From Paenibacillus barengoltzii NBRC 101215 (GTDB taxonomy: Bacteria > Bacillota > Bacilli > Paenibacillales > Paenibacillaceae), in NCBI RefSeq assembly GCF_004000745.1, contig NZ_BILV01000012.1:1-64000 (forward strand): DNA of 64,000 nt. Reading direction: 5' to 3'. The notes beneath the pieces were generated by a model that was not told where the DNA came from, made no database searches, and saw only the letters and a program-made list of their open reading frames with translations. The translations under genes were made by a program, and so were the position numbers. Shown piece by piece: positions 1 through 8,849 of this stretch (positions within the stretch are counted from its first letter, which is position 1; each line of letters starts with the position of its first letter).

Positions 1-1860
1 GGTGCGGCGGAGCGGCTGGCTCCCCACCCGGCCTTTGGCACCGGGGTGCGGGAGCTGACCCGTCGCGCTGCCGAGCTGCGCGACGGCGTGTTCACCGTGG
101 CGCTGTTTGGGGCGTTCAGCGCCGGCAAATCGTCCTTCGCCAGCGCCTTGCTTGGCGAAGCGGTGTTGCCCGTCTCGCCGCATCCGACCACCGCGGCGAT
201 CATCCGCGTGATGGCGCCGGCAGACGATCAGCGCCATAACACGGCCGCCGTCAAATTCAAGAGCGCCGAGGCGATCCGCGAAGATTTGGCCTACTCCTTC
301 CAAGCCCTGGGCTTAGGGGAATGGAAGGAGACGGCTTGGATGGAGGCGGTCCGGCGCTTGAAGCCCGAAGACATTCCGGCGGCCGGCCGGGCGCATTACA
401 GCTTCCTGCAGGCCGCCGCTGCCGGTTGGGCAGAAACCGCCGATCGGCTCGGACAGGTGGAGGTCGTGGAAGCCGAGCAATTCCGCAGCTATGCAGCAGA
501 CGAGACGAAAGCCTGCTTCGTGGCGGAAATCGATTTTTATTACCGTTGTCCGTTAACGGAACAAGGCATCGTGCTGGTGGATACCCCGGGGGCCGATTCA
601 ATCCACGCTCGCCATACAGGGGTTACGTTCCAATATATGAAGGATTCCGATGCGATCATCTTTGTGACGTATTACAACCACGCGTTCTCGCGCGCCGATA
701 AGCAGCTCCTGAGCCAGTTGGGACGAATGAAGGGCAGCTTCGCTCTCGACAAAATGTTCTTTGTCGTCAATGCCGCCGATCTGGCGTCTTCGGAGGAAGA
801 GTTGACGGCTGTTGTGGAGCATGTAAGGGACGGCCTTCGCAGCGCCGGCATCCAGCAGCCCAACGTATATGCAGTATCCAGTATGCGAGCGATGGCAGCA
901 AGACGGGAGAATACGGCGGACGACCCAGGCTTCTCCCTGTTCCGGCAACGCTTCTCGACGTTCCTGGAGCAGGATCTTGGGAATCTGGCGGTGTCGTCCG
1001 CGGTGGAAATGATGAAGCAGATGCAAGAACGGTTGTCCAAATGGACGGAAGCTGCTGGGCAAAGCGCGGAAAATGCGGAGCAACAGCTTGCCGCCTTGCG
1101 TGGCCGCCGGGATCTGTTTGAGCAGGCGGTTGCCGAGTTTCTTCAGGTCGATATCGGTCGGGAATGGAGCCAGGAGAACGCCGAGCTGCTGTTCCATGTC
1201 GTACAGCGGGTACGCCTGCAGGCGCTGGAGCTGTTTGCGGAATATTTCCACCCCTCTTTACTGCAGGAGCATAACGGTTCGCTGAAACGGAACTTCACCG
1301 TCGCTTTGCGCGGGTGGCTGGATCAGGTTTCAGGCGAATTGGAGCGGGAGCTGCTTGCTACCTCGCTTCGCTTGGAGCGCAAAGCGGAGGCGCTGCTACG
1401 CCGGGAAGCCGAAGGCTGGTGCCGCCGAAATGAGGCGGCCCTGGATATGCCGCTCAGCTATTCCAGCGCAGAAACGAGCTGGAATACGCCGGCGATTCCG
1501 GAAGGCTTGCTGGACAGCGGATCGTTGGCGCCGGAAGTCTATTGGCCGTATTTCAAAAATCCCAAAGCGTTCTTTGAAGGCGGCGGTCGCTTGCAGCTGC
1601 GGGCGAAGCTGGAGGAGCCCCTGCTCGCCAAGCTGAAAGCGATCGTTAACGAGATGGAAACCTTCTTCCAGGAGCATTATGAGCGTGAAATCGCGTTGCG
1701 GAAGGAGCAAACCGCTGAAATGTTCCGCGGTTTATGGACGGAATGGGAGCAGAGTATTCAAGGTTCCAAAGTCTCTCCGGAGGAGCTGACGCATTGGAAA
1801 AGCATCCTTGCTCAAATCGGGCGGGATGTGGAGGAAATGAAAGCTTTTTATGATAAATAG
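1..1860 (+). CDS. Dynamin-like GTPase, 5' truncated by window edge
   Basis: The frame is open from base 1, so the gene starts outside the window; the GTG at 46 is only an internal candidate. Seen: P-loop GAFSAGKSS about 7 residues after an amphipathic lead-in, a PTT switch-I motif, the G3 motif DTPG (codon at 580) and a G4-like NAAD (codon at 769), then a long helical, Glu/Arg-rich tail of about 350 residues. This is the arrangement of bacterial dynamin-like proteins, membrane-remodelling GTPases. The Bacillus subtilis member DynA (YpbR) is two such modules fused in tandem, and this could be the second module of one; the upstream half is needed to tell. It ends with TAG at 1860 followed by a terminator. 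The family call is solid, the membrane role is inferred from the family. Confidence 0.85.
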   Translation, partial: GAAERLAPHPAFGTGVRELTRRAAELRDGVFTVALFGAFSAGKSSFASALLGEAVLPVSPHPTTAAIIRVMAPADDQRHNTAAVKFKSAEAIREDLAYSFQALGLGEWKETAWMEAVRRLKPEDIPAAGRAHYSFLQAAAAGWAETADRLGQVEVVEAEQFRSYAADETKACFVAEIDFYYRCPLTEQGIVLVDTPGADSIHARHTGVTFQYMKDSDAIIFVTYYNHAFSRADKQLLSQLGRMKGSFALDKMFFVVNAADLASSEEELTAVVEHVRDGLRSAGIQQPNVYAVSSMRAMAARRENTADDPGFSLFRQRFSTFLEQDLGNLAVSSAVEMMKQMQERLSKWTEAAGQSAENAEQQLAALRGRRDLFEQAVAEFLQVDIGREWSQENAELLFHVVQRVRLQALELFAEYFHPSLLQEHNGSLKRNFTVALRGWLDQVSGELERELLATSLRLERKAEALLRREAEGWCRRNEAALDMPLSYSSAETSWNTPAIPEGLLDSGSLAPEVYWPYFKNPKAFFEGGGRLQLRAKLEEPLLAKLKAIVNEMETFFQEHYEREIALRKEQTAEMFRGLWTEWEQSIQGSKVSPEELTHWKSILAQIGRDVEEMKAFYDK

Positions 1861-1881
1861 GCGGGTTTCACCCGTGATAGA

Positions 1882-1918
1882 AGCCTAATATTCGAATTTA
1901 CCGGATATTAGGCTTTTC
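1882..1918 (+). terminator. Rho-independent terminator after the dynamin-like gene
   Basis: Stem AGCCTAATAT (1882-1891) pairs with ATATTAGGCT (1905-1914), with the stem continued by TCG/CCGG-side bases, followed by TTTTC. It starts 22 bases after the stop codon. Confidence 0.85.
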
Positions 1919-1924
1919 TACGCT

Positions 1925-1953
1925 TTGCCGCGGAAAAATCATGATGTTAAACT
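1925..1953 (+). promoter_or_regulatory. Candidate sigma-A promoter for the heterodimeric exporter operon
   Basis: TTGCCG (1925-1930), 17-base spacer, TAAACT (1948-1953). Both boxes are imperfect. If right, the transcript has a leader of about 150 bases that contains the two hairpins noted separately. Confidence 0.35.
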
Positions 1954-2052
1954 GCAAGGGACTAAAGCCCTGAAAGCGCATGCTTTCTGGCTGTGACAGG
2001 TTTCGCGGCGTTCAGACGACTCTCCCTGATCCAGCTGCTAAGACGTCCGGAA

Positions 2053-2096
2053 CCGTTTGGTTGTGAAGAGGTATTTGAAGTACAGTTCACAAACGG
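2053..2096 (+). promoter_or_regulatory. Inverted repeat in leader of the exporter operon
   Basis: CCGTTTG-GTT-GTGAA (2053-2067) pairs with TTCACAAACGG (2086-2096), 11-12 pairs with a 3-base bulge, ending 5 bases before the GGAGGAG ribosome binding site. A smaller hairpin GAAAGC-GCAT-GCTTTC lies at 1972-1987. It could be an operator or an RNA leader structure; no U-run follows either hairpin. Confidence 0.45.
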
Positions 2097-2112
2097 GTGT
2101 AGGAGGAGAGAC

Positions 2113-3882
2113 ATGGAGGTTCTTAGGCAACTTCGGGTGTATTACCAGGCTAAGTTGAATTACTTGGTGTTGTCGATTATATGCTTGGCAGCTGCGACTG
2201 GGCTGGGGTTAGTTTACCCGATGCTGCTGCGCAAGCTGATCGATGATGTCATTTGGCCGGGGAATTATGGAGAGGTCGTATGGCTTGCCGCGACGGCAGT
2301 TTCGGTTGTGGCCGTGAAGGCGTGTCTGCAGTTCTTGCACGGTTTTTTTGGCGGAAGACTGGGGAACTACTTGGCGTATCGGTTACGTAACGCATGTTAC
2401 GAGAAACTGCAATTTTTATCGTTCCGCTACTATGACACGGCGAAGACCGGGGATTTAATGTCACGGTTGACGGGGGATTTGGAAGCCATTCGCAACTTTG
2501 TAGGGTTTGGCTTTGCCCAGCTGTTGAATCTGATCTTGATGGTCACATTTGGATCAGCGGTCATGCTGTCCATTCATTGGCAGCTTACGTTAATCACGAT
2601 GATTACCATCCCTTTCCTGGCTGGCGTAGCCCTCAAATTTGAGTCTAAAATTCATCCAGCCTTTCAGGAAATGCGTCTGGCGCTCAGTTCCTTAACAACC
2701 GCGGTTCAAGAGAACGTGACAGGCGTACGTACCGTCAAATCGTTCGCCCGGGAGCCGCATGAAGTGGAGAAATTCTCGCTTCGCAATGAGCGCTATAAAG
2801 ATAATCAGATCTTCGCAGCCACGTTGTGGAGCCGATTCTTTCCAGTCATGGAGCTGCTGGCTTCCATCAGCGTTGCGGTGCTGCTCTCGGTCGGCGGGAC
2901 CTTGGTGATTAAGGGCTCAATGTCGCTCGGCGATCTGGTCGCGTTCTTTAGTTTAATCTGGTTTATTATTGGTCCGATGTGGGGCTTAGGCTTTCATATC
3001 AACAACTATACGCAATCTAAAGCGTCCGGGGAACGGGTGCTGGAAATTCTTAATCAACCGATCGATGTGAAGGACAAAGAGCAAGCGGTAGAGCTGGACC
3101 CGGATCAGGTTCGCGGCGATGTCCGGTTCGACCGAGTGACGTTTGCTTACGGGAACAAAATGCCGGCGGTCGTAGATATCGACTTCCATGCCCCGCCCGG
3201 CTCCGTCATTGGCTTCCTTGGCGGCACCGGCTCCGGCAAATCGACGATCATTCAGTTGCTGATGCGTGCTTACGACGTGAATAAAGGCTGCATTTTACTG
3301 GATGGCCAAGACATTCGGGAGCTGAGCGTACGCAGTCTGCGCAGCCAAATTGCGACGGTGTTTCAGGAGACATTCCTGTTCTCGTCATCGATTAAGAACA
3401 ATATTGCTTACGGCATGACCGACGTCACGATGGAAGAAATCATTCGTGCTGCTCAACTGGCGAAAGCACATGATTTTATTATGGAGCTGCCGGACGGTTA
3501 CGATACCGTTGTAGGGGAACGGGGACTGGGATTGTCCGGGGGTCAGAAGCAGCGGATCGCCATCGCCCGCGCCTTGCTCAAGAATCCTAAAATCCTGATT
3601 TTGGACGATGCCACCAGTGCGGTGGACATGGAGACTGAGCAGGAGATCCAATCCGGGTTCAAAGAAGTGATGCGGGGACGGACCACGTTTATTATCGCCC
3701 ATCGGATCTCTTCGTTGCGACATGCCGATGAAATCCTGGTCTTAAACGAAGGACGGGTAATCCAACGCGGGAAACATGAGGAACTAATTAAAATCCCAGG
3801 TCCATACCAGGATGTATACCGTATCCAATATGCAGACCATTTGGCTGGAGCCCTCGGGCATGAAGGGGAGGGAGAGGCGTGA
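2113..3882 (+). CDS. Heterodimeric ABC exporter subunit A (degenerate Walker B)
   Basis: Type I ABC exporter half, 589 residues from ATG 2113, which has GGAGGAG just upstream; an in-frame GTG at 1993 gives 40 extra residues with no RBS and is not chosen. Six membrane helices fill the first ~320 residues, followed by an ATPase domain with Walker A GGTGSGKST, Q-loop FQET, signature LSGGQ and Walker B ILILDD. The Asp in place of the catalytic Glu after Walker B marks the non-hydrolysing site of heterodimeric exporters such as B. subtilis BmrC/BmrD (YheI/YheH) and TM287/288. Its stop overlaps the GTG of the partner gene by four bases. Likely exports drugs or lipophilic compounds; the substrate cannot be read from sequence. 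Confidence 0.9.
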   Translation: MEVLRQLRVYYQAKLNYLVLSIICLAAATGLGLVYPMLLRKLIDDVIWPGNYGEVVWLAATAVSVVAVKACLQFLHGFFGGRLGNYLAYRLRNACYEKLQFLSFRYYDTAKTGDLMSRLTGDLEAIRNFVGFGFAQLLNLILMVTFGSAVMLSIHWQLTLITMITIPFLAGVALKFESKIHPAFQEMRLALSSLTTAVQENVTGVRTVKSFAREPHEVEKFSLRNERYKDNQIFAATLWSRFFPVMELLASISVAVLLSVGGTLVIKGSMSLGDLVAFFSLIWFIIGPMWGLGFHINNYTQSKASGERVLEILNQPIDVKDKEQAVELDPDQVRGDVRFDRVTFAYGNKMPAVVDIDFHAPPGSVIGFLGGTGSGKSTIIQLLMRAYDVNKGCILLDGQDIRELSVRSLRSQIATVFQETFLFSSSIKNNIAYGMTDVTMEEIIRAAQLAKAHDFIMELPDGYDTVVGERGLGLSGGQKQRIAIARALLKNPKILILDDATSAVDMETEQEIQSGFKEVMRGRTTFIIAHRISSLRHADEILVLNEGRVIQRGKHEELIKIPGPYQDVYRIQYADHLAGALGHEGEGEA

Positions 3883-5735
3883 ATACCTATACCGCGACCA
3901 GGTCGAAATCGAAGTCCGGCAAGGATGCCGGCCTAGGTAAAATCGAAGAACGGTTTGTGTATCAGGACGATGAGCTGATTGATAAAGCGTTTGACTGGCA
4001 GCAATTCCGTCGGCTCTTTGCTTATATGAAGCCATATGCCAAGCAAATGTTGCCTTTGATCATCGCGATGACAGTGCTTGGTACCGTGACAAAGTTGGCT
4101 GTACCTTATTTGACCAGTTTGGCCATCGACCGCGCGATCGCCCCGGCGAACGGACAGACCAGCCTATCGTTGCTGTACGGCATCACCGCCTCTGTCCTTG
4201 TTCTGTACCTCATTCAATGGGCTTCCGGTGTCTACCGGATTAAGTATACGAATATCATTGGGCAGAGAGTCATCTATGATTTGCGCGCCGACTTGTTTAA
4301 ACATATTCAGAAGCTCTCATTTAACTTCTTTGACAAACGCCCGGCCGGCTCGGTGCTGGTGCGGGTCACCAATGACGTCAATTCCCTGCAGGATCTGTTT
4401 ACCAACGGGGTCGTTAACCTGATGATCGATTGTGTGCAGCTGGCCGGGATCGTCGTGATTTTGCTGCTGATCAACTGGAAGCTTGGGCTGGCGGTGATGG
4501 TTACCGTCCCGATCATGTTCCTCATTTCCACCAAACTGCGGCAAAGAATCCGGATGGCCTGGCAGGAAGTCCGGATGAAGAACTCGCGGATCAACTCCCA
4601 TTTGAACGAGTCGATTCAGGGGATTCGCGTCACTCAGGCTTATACGCAAGAACGGGAGAATATGCGCTATTTCGATTCGATGAACCTGAGCAACAAGAAG
4701 TCATGGGATAAAGCGTCAGCGATGAACCAGGCGTTTGGCCCCTTGATCGAAATAACCGGGGGCATCGGCACATTTGTCTTGTTTGTACTGGGCGTCTACC
4801 TGATTCAGTCGGGAGAACTGACGATTGGTCTGTTGGTGGCGTTCAGCAACTATGTGGGTAACTTCTGGGACCCGATCAACCGCTTGGGGCAAATGTACAA
4901 CCAGCTGCTGGTGGCGATGGCCTCCTCGGAACGGATCTTCGAGTTTATCGATGAGGAGCCAAATATCGCGGATAAGCCAGGAGCCAAACCGATGCCTGCG
5001 ATCACGGGCGAGATCCGCTTTAACCACGTCGTCTTTGAATATGAAAAAGGGCGTCCTGCCCTAAAAGGCATCGATCTGGAGGTGAAACCCGGCCAGTCGA
5101 TTGCCCTTGTTGGCCACACCGGCTCGGGAAAAAGCACGATCATCAACCTGCTCAGCCGGTTCTATGATCCTAGCGGCGGGTCAGTTGTCATCGATGGTCA
5201 TGACATCCGCGACGTGACGGTTCAAAGCCTCCGCAGTCAAATCGGCGTGGTGCTTCAGGATACGTTTATTTTCTCTGGAACGATTCGGGAGAATATCCGT
5301 TTTGGTCGATTGGAGGCTTCGGATGAGGAAGTAGAAGCCGCAGCGAAGGCGGTAAATGCCCACGATTTTATTGTGAAACTGCCAAACGGATACGATACGG
5401 AAGTAGAGGAACGGGGGAACGTGCTGTCCATGGGGCAACGCCAGCTGCTGTCGTTTGCCCGGGCGTTGCTGGCCAATCCGCGGATCCTGATCCTCGACGA
5501 GGCAACGGCCAGCATCGATACGGAAACGGAGCTGAAGATCCAAGAGGCTTTGAAGGTGCTGCTCAAAGGCAGAACGTCGTTTATCGTAGCTCACCGGCTC
5601 TCCACCATCCGAAGTGCTGATAACATCATCGTGCTGGATCATGGTGAGATCAAAGAAATGGGTACCCACAGGGAATTGATGGAACGAAAGGGAATCTATT
5701 ACGGCTTAGTCCAAGCACAGTTCCGTTATTTGTAA
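3879..5735 (+). CDS. Heterodimeric ABC exporter subunit B (catalytic Walker B, non-canonical signature)
   Basis: 618 residues, GTG start overlapping the previous stop (GTGA), so translational coupling is likely. A hydrophilic N-terminal extension of about 45 residues precedes six membrane helices. The ATPase domain has Walker A GHTGSGKST, Walker B ILILDE with the catalytic Glu present, but signature LSMGQ instead of LSGGQ. Combined with the Asp of subunit A, this places both defects in the same composite ATP site (A-site Walker motifs plus B signature), leaving the other site canonical, exactly the asymmetry known for BmrC/BmrD-type exporters. No obvious terminator follows before the acetyltransferase gene. 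Confidence 0.9.
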   Translation: MNTYTATRSKSKSGKDAGLGKIEERFVYQDDELIDKAFDWQQFRRLFAYMKPYAKQMLPLIIAMTVLGTVTKLAVPYLTSLAIDRAIAPANGQTSLSLLYGITASVLVLYLIQWASGVYRIKYTNIIGQRVIYDLRADLFKHIQKLSFNFFDKRPAGSVLVRVTNDVNSLQDLFTNGVVNLMIDCVQLAGIVVILLLINWKLGLAVMVTVPIMFLISTKLRQRIRMAWQEVRMKNSRINSHLNESIQGIRVTQAYTQERENMRYFDSMNLSNKKSWDKASAMNQAFGPLIEITGGIGTFVLFVLGVYLIQSGELTIGLLVAFSNYVGNFWDPINRLGQMYNQLLVAMASSERIFEFIDEEPNIADKPGAKPMPAITGEIRFNHVVFEYEKGRPALKGIDLEVKPGQSIALVGHTGSGKSTIINLLSRFYDPSGGSVVIDGHDIRDVTVQSLRSQIGVVLQDTFIFSGTIRENIRFGRLEASDEEVEAAAKAVNAHDFIVKLPNGYDTEVEERGNVLSMGQRQLLSFARALLANPRILILDEATASIDTETELKIQEALKVLLKGRTSFIVAHRLSTIRSADNIIVLDHGEIKEMGTHRELMERKGIYYGLVQAQFRYL

Positions 5736-5851
5736 CTTTTTATCGAAAAATATTTAGATTTTTAATTAGAACTATTGCAATCTTGCCCGTAAAGCCGGAA
5801 AATAGAGTAGGATACTAAAACGGCAAATTTATTAAAGGTGGTTTGGTCCAA

Positions 5852-6307
5852 TTGAGTAGTGAGGCGTTAGCTCCGGCTTTGGTCATTCGCAAGGCTTGTT
5901 GCGACGATGTTCCACACATGCTTCCTTTAATGCGTCAACTGCGTTATCCAATGACGGCCAGTGTATTGAAGGAACGTTTAGAGATGTTGGAAGGCCAGCT
6001 GTTGCTAGGCAACCTGGTTGCGGAACTTGACGGCGTGGTCGTTGGGACAGCTTTTCTCAAGCAGCTTCAGACACACGACATGAGTAGACCGGTAACCCGG
6101 ATTACAGCATTGGTTGTTGATGAGAAACACCGCGGCACAGGGATCGGAAGACGGTTGATCGAAGCGGCGGAGATGTGGGCCCGTGAACGGGGCAGCACAG
6201 ATCTGGTATTATCTACAGCCCGCGAGAACCATCTTGCCGCCAAAGCGTTCTATGAACATTGCGGCTTCAGATGCACCGGCTACCGAATGAATAAGCCGTT
6301 GAACTAA
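5852..6307 (+). CDS. GNAT family N-acetyltransferase
   Basis: 151 residues if started at TTG 5852, which has AAAGGTGG about 10 bases upstream; an in-frame TTG at 5843 overlaps that site and is less likely. A single GNAT fold is visible: the acetyl-CoA binding loop R-G-T-G-I-G follows a beta strand ITALVVDE, and the C-terminal ENHLAAKAFYEHCGF helix-strand motif is typical. It would transfer an acetyl group from acetyl-CoA to an amine; the acceptor is unknown. It stands alone between the exporter and the Liv operon and ends in a terminator. Confidence 0.8.
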   Translation: MSSEALAPALVIRKACCDDVPHMLPLMRQLRYPMTASVLKERLEMLEGQLLLGNLVAELDGVVVGTAFLKQLQTHDMSRPVTRITALVVDEKHRGTGIGRRLIEAAEMWARERGSTDLVLSTARENHLAAKAFYEHCGFRCTGYRMNKPLN

Positions 6308-6346
6308 GCTTAGAAAATTAAATTAAACAGCGTTGTAAGCGATAGC

Positions 6347-6378
6347 GCTCCGCCTTTGAAGAAGGGCGGGGCTTTTTT
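6347..6378 (+). terminator. Rho-independent terminator after GNAT gene
   Basis: GCTCCGCC (6347-6354) pairs with GGCGGGGC (6365-6372, one G-U), followed by six T. Confidence 0.85.
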
Positions 6379-6483
6379 GTGTTCTACGGAGAAGACATCT
6401 GTGTAAAATTATTTTACTTTATTGACTGATAATCAAGTTGGAAATTGTAGTTTTACGTAGTCAAGGGAGTAAGGTGATTTCAG

Positions 6484-6504
6484 ATGTCACGATTACTAAC
6501 ATAA
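6484..6504 (+). CDS. Putative leader peptide MSRLLT of the Liv operon
   Basis: A six-codon ORF starts at ATG 6484 and stops at TAA 6502-6504. It has a strong ribosome binding site, AAGGTGA at 6471-6477, with 6-base spacing, far better than chance for so short a frame. Codons 4 and 5 are TTA and CTA, two successive Leu codons of kinds little used in the neighbouring genes. The second Leu codon and the stop lie in the left arm of a 12-bp inverted repeat. Position 100 bases ahead of a branched-chain amino-acid importer suggests a leader peptide that senses leucyl-tRNA supply. This is inference; expression is untested. Confidence 0.45.
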   Translation: MSRLLT

Positions 6505-6533
6505 ATCGCGAACTAGCAAGTGATTTATGTTAG
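6496..6533 (+). promoter_or_regulatory. 12-bp inverted repeat, leader RNA or operator of the Liv operon
   Basis: CTAACATAAATC (6496-6507) and GATTTATGTTAG (6522-6533) are perfect reverse complements with a 14-base loop. TTATGT of the right arm can alternatively pair with ACATAA at 6548-6553, so two exclusive RNA folds are possible. No U-run follows, so it is not a plain terminator. A DNA operator is the other reading. Confidence 0.6.
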
Positions 6534-6602
6534 ATAATATGACTGATACATAACACGAACGGGGCGAAGCCCTAGAACAAGATTGATCTGAGGAGGATGT
6601 GT

Positions 6603-7817
6603 ATGAAGGGGAAAAAAAGAATTGCCTGGCTGGTTAGTGCATGTTTCATCATCGGGTTGCTCTCGGGGTGTAATTCGACCGGCAACGCGGCAAAACCGGC
6701 GGCTGGAAATACCAGCGCTTCTGGAGGGGGAGGTACGGTCATCAAGATCGCCTCGCAATCTCCGCTGTCCGGGGGCTCGGCCATTCAAGGGGAATCGATT
6801 AAGCTGGGCGGACAGATGGCGCTGGAGGAGCGTCAGGCTGAATTTAAGGACCTGGGATTTGATCTGCAATTCGTTCCTTACGATGACCAAGGCGATTCGA
6901 AGAAAGGTGTCGCCAACGCTGAATTGATCGGCGCGGATCAAGCGGTATTGGCGGTGCTTGGACATTTGAACTCCGGAGTATCGATTCCGAGCTCGGTTGT
7001 TTATGAGAAATACAATATTCCGATGGTTTCGCCGGCTAGTACGGCAACGGACTTTACAGACCGGAAGCTGAAGATTGCGAACCGGATTGTCGCTCGCGAC
7101 GACTTCCAGGGACCGGCGGGTGCCGAATATGCCGTGAAGACGGTCGGGGCGAAAAATATTTTCGTTATCCAAGATAAAACTGCTTACGGCCAAGGGTTGG
7201 CCGATGCTTTCCGCAGCTCCGCTGAAGAGCTGGGAGCGACGATCGCCGGGTACGAAGGGATCACGGTAGGTGAAAAAGACTTTAACGGTGTTCTGAACCA
7301 AGTGCTGAGCAAGAAACCGGACTTTATCTTCTTCGGGGGGATGTATGCCGAGGCTGGATTGATTGTTAAACAGGCTCGTGAGAAGGGCATCACGGTGCCG
7401 ATCATGGGTGGGGATGCGCTGGATTCCTCGGGGATGGTGGACATCGCTGGCGATAAGTTGACGGAAGTCGCTTACAGCTCGGTATCTACGGACGTTACGA
7501 AATCCAACAAGGACTGGGCGGAGAAATACGAAGCGAAGTTTGGCAAATCCGTGGAGAACTACTCCGCTTATGCCTATGATTCGATGAACATTATTTTGAA
7601 CGCGGTGAAAAAAGCGATTGAGGACAATAGCGGCAAGCTGCCGACCCGTGAGCAAGTCCGCGATGCGGTCCGGGCGACCACTGATTTCGACGGGATTGCT
7701 ACGAAGGTCAGCTTTGACGACAAAGGCGATAACGAATACGCCAAGGTCTTCATTTATAAATTCGATTCACCAACTTATCCTGGCACGATGGTATCCGAAA
7801 TCGAACAGCCGAAGTAA
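6603..7817 (+). CDS. livJ: Branched-chain amino-acid ABC transporter, substrate-binding lipoprotein
   Basis: 404 residues from ATG 6603, chosen because AGGAGG lies 6 bases upstream; ATG 6597 overlaps that site. The N-terminus has a KKR-rich start, a hydrophobic stretch and lipobox L-S-G-C with Cys23, then a Ser/Gly/Asn linker, so the protein should be a membrane-anchored lipoprotein. The rest is a periplasmic-binding fold of the Leu/Ile/Val family (Peripla_BP_6), with SPLSGG near the mature N-terminus and a typical YDAMNIIL-like segment near the end. First gene of livJHMGF; it delivers amino acids to LivHM. Confidence 0.9.
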   Translation: MKGKKRIAWLVSACFIIGLLSGCNSTGNAAKPAAGNTSASGGGGTVIKIASQSPLSGGSAIQGESIKLGGQMALEERQAEFKDLGFDLQFVPYDDQGDSKKGVANAELIGADQAVLAVLGHLNSGVSIPSSVVYEKYNIPMVSPASTATDFTDRKLKIANRIVARDDFQGPAGAEYAVKTVGAKNIFVIQDKTAYGQGLADAFRSSAEELGATIAGYEGITVGEKDFNGVLNQVLSKKPDFIFFGGMYAEAGLIVKQAREKGITVPIMGGDALDSSGMVDIAGDKLTEVAYSSVSTDVTKSNKDWAEKYEAKFGKSVENYSAYAYDSMNIILNAVKKAIEDNSGKLPTREQVRDAVRATTDFDGIATKVSFDDKGDNEYAKVFIYKFDSPTYPGTMVSEIEQPK

Positions 7818-7855
7818 TTGGACGAACGGCAATAACGCAGAAGGGGTAAGGACAA

Positions 7856-8839
7856 ATGGATATGATCCTGCAAACACTCCCCCAGGTTTTGGTGGACGGA
7901 TTAACGTTAGGTGCGGTCTACGCGGTAGTGGCCATCGGCTATACGATGGTATACGGCATTCTCGAATTTATTAATTTCGCGCATGGAGAAATCTTTATGA
8001 CCGGTGCATTTGTCGGCACCGCAGCCTTGTTGACGATGAATTCGGCCGGTTGGCTCGGCGGGTTGCCCGCTGCCGTTACTTATTTTTTGATCCTAGCGAT
8101 GGCGATGTTGTCAACCGGGTTGCTGGGGATCGGGATCGAACGGGTGGCTTATCGCCCGCTCCGCCGGGCTCCCAAGCTGATCTCATTGATCTCAGCGATC
8201 GGGGTGTCCTTTCTATTACAGGATATTGTCCGCTTTATCGCGGATCTCCGTACCGGGAATTTTATCGTTACCGGCATTTCACTTTACGGAGAAAACCTGA
8301 AGCTGGGCGCATCCTCTTTATGGAGCGGGTTTGACGATGCCTTTCTGAAGACCAATACCATCATTGTGGTGGCGGTGGCCGTCGTATTGATGGCGGGGCT
8401 TGACTTTTTCGTCAACCGCACCAAGTGGGGAACCGCGATGCGGGCGGTTGCCCAGGACCGGGAGACGGCGTCGTTGATGTCCATTAATGTCAACAAGGTC
8501 ATTGCGCTGACCTTCTTTATCGGATCGGCGCTAGGCGGCGGGACGGGCGTTCTGTTCGCCCAGCAGTATGGTACCATCGATCCCTATATCGGCTTTATCT
8601 TGGGGATGAAGGCCTTTACGGCAGCGGTGCTTGGCGGTATCGGCAATATCCGCGGCGCGATGTTTGGCGGATTGTTCATTGGTGTGTTGGAAATGTTCTC
8701 GTCCGCGAACCTGTCTGTCATCACAGGCGGTGCGCTGGGCGGGGAGTATAAAGACGTTGTCGCGTTTCTGATCCTGATTGCGGTACTCATTTTCAAGCCG
8801 GAAGGGTTATTCGGCAAAGCCGTGAAAGAGAAAGTGTAG
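7856..8839 (+). CDS. livH: Branched-chain amino-acid ABC transporter permease LivH
   Basis: 327 residues, ATG 7856 with AAGGGG upstream; a second ATG follows two codons later. About eight hydrophobic helices. The segments LVDGLTLGAVYAVVAIGYTM and FINFAHGEIFM near the N-terminus, and the conserved G-G-I-G-N-I-R-G-A-M-F-G-G loop near residue 260, are the hallmarks of LivH. It forms the membrane channel with LivM. The gene is 38 bases after livJ, 10 before livM, with no terminator between. Confidence 0.92.
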   Translation: MDMILQTLPQVLVDGLTLGAVYAVVAIGYTMVYGILEFINFAHGEIFMTGAFVGTAALLTMNSAGWLGGLPAAVTYFLILAMAMLSTGLLGIGIERVAYRPLRRAPKLISLISAIGVSFLLQDIVRFIADLRTGNFIVTGISLYGENLKLGASSLWSGFDDAFLKTNTIIVVAVAVVLMAGLDFFVNRTKWGTAMRAVAQDRETASLMSINVNKVIALTFFIGSALGGGTGVLFAQQYGTIDPYIGFILGMKAFTAAVLGGIGNIRGAMFGGLFIGVLEMFSSANLSVITGGALGGEYKDVVAFLILIAVLIFKPEGLFGKAVKEKV

Positions 8840-8849
8840 GTGATCGGCT

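Noticed and set aside
1993-2112. N-terminal extension of the first exporter subunit
   Set aside because: No RBS at 1993, residues unlike the family, and a perfect RBS precedes ATG 2113.
6525-7655. Long minus-strand frame (376 codons) opposite livJ
   Set aside because: It is a frame shadow of livJ; the protein is Arg/His/Pro-rich with no family features and no RBS, while livJ is certain.
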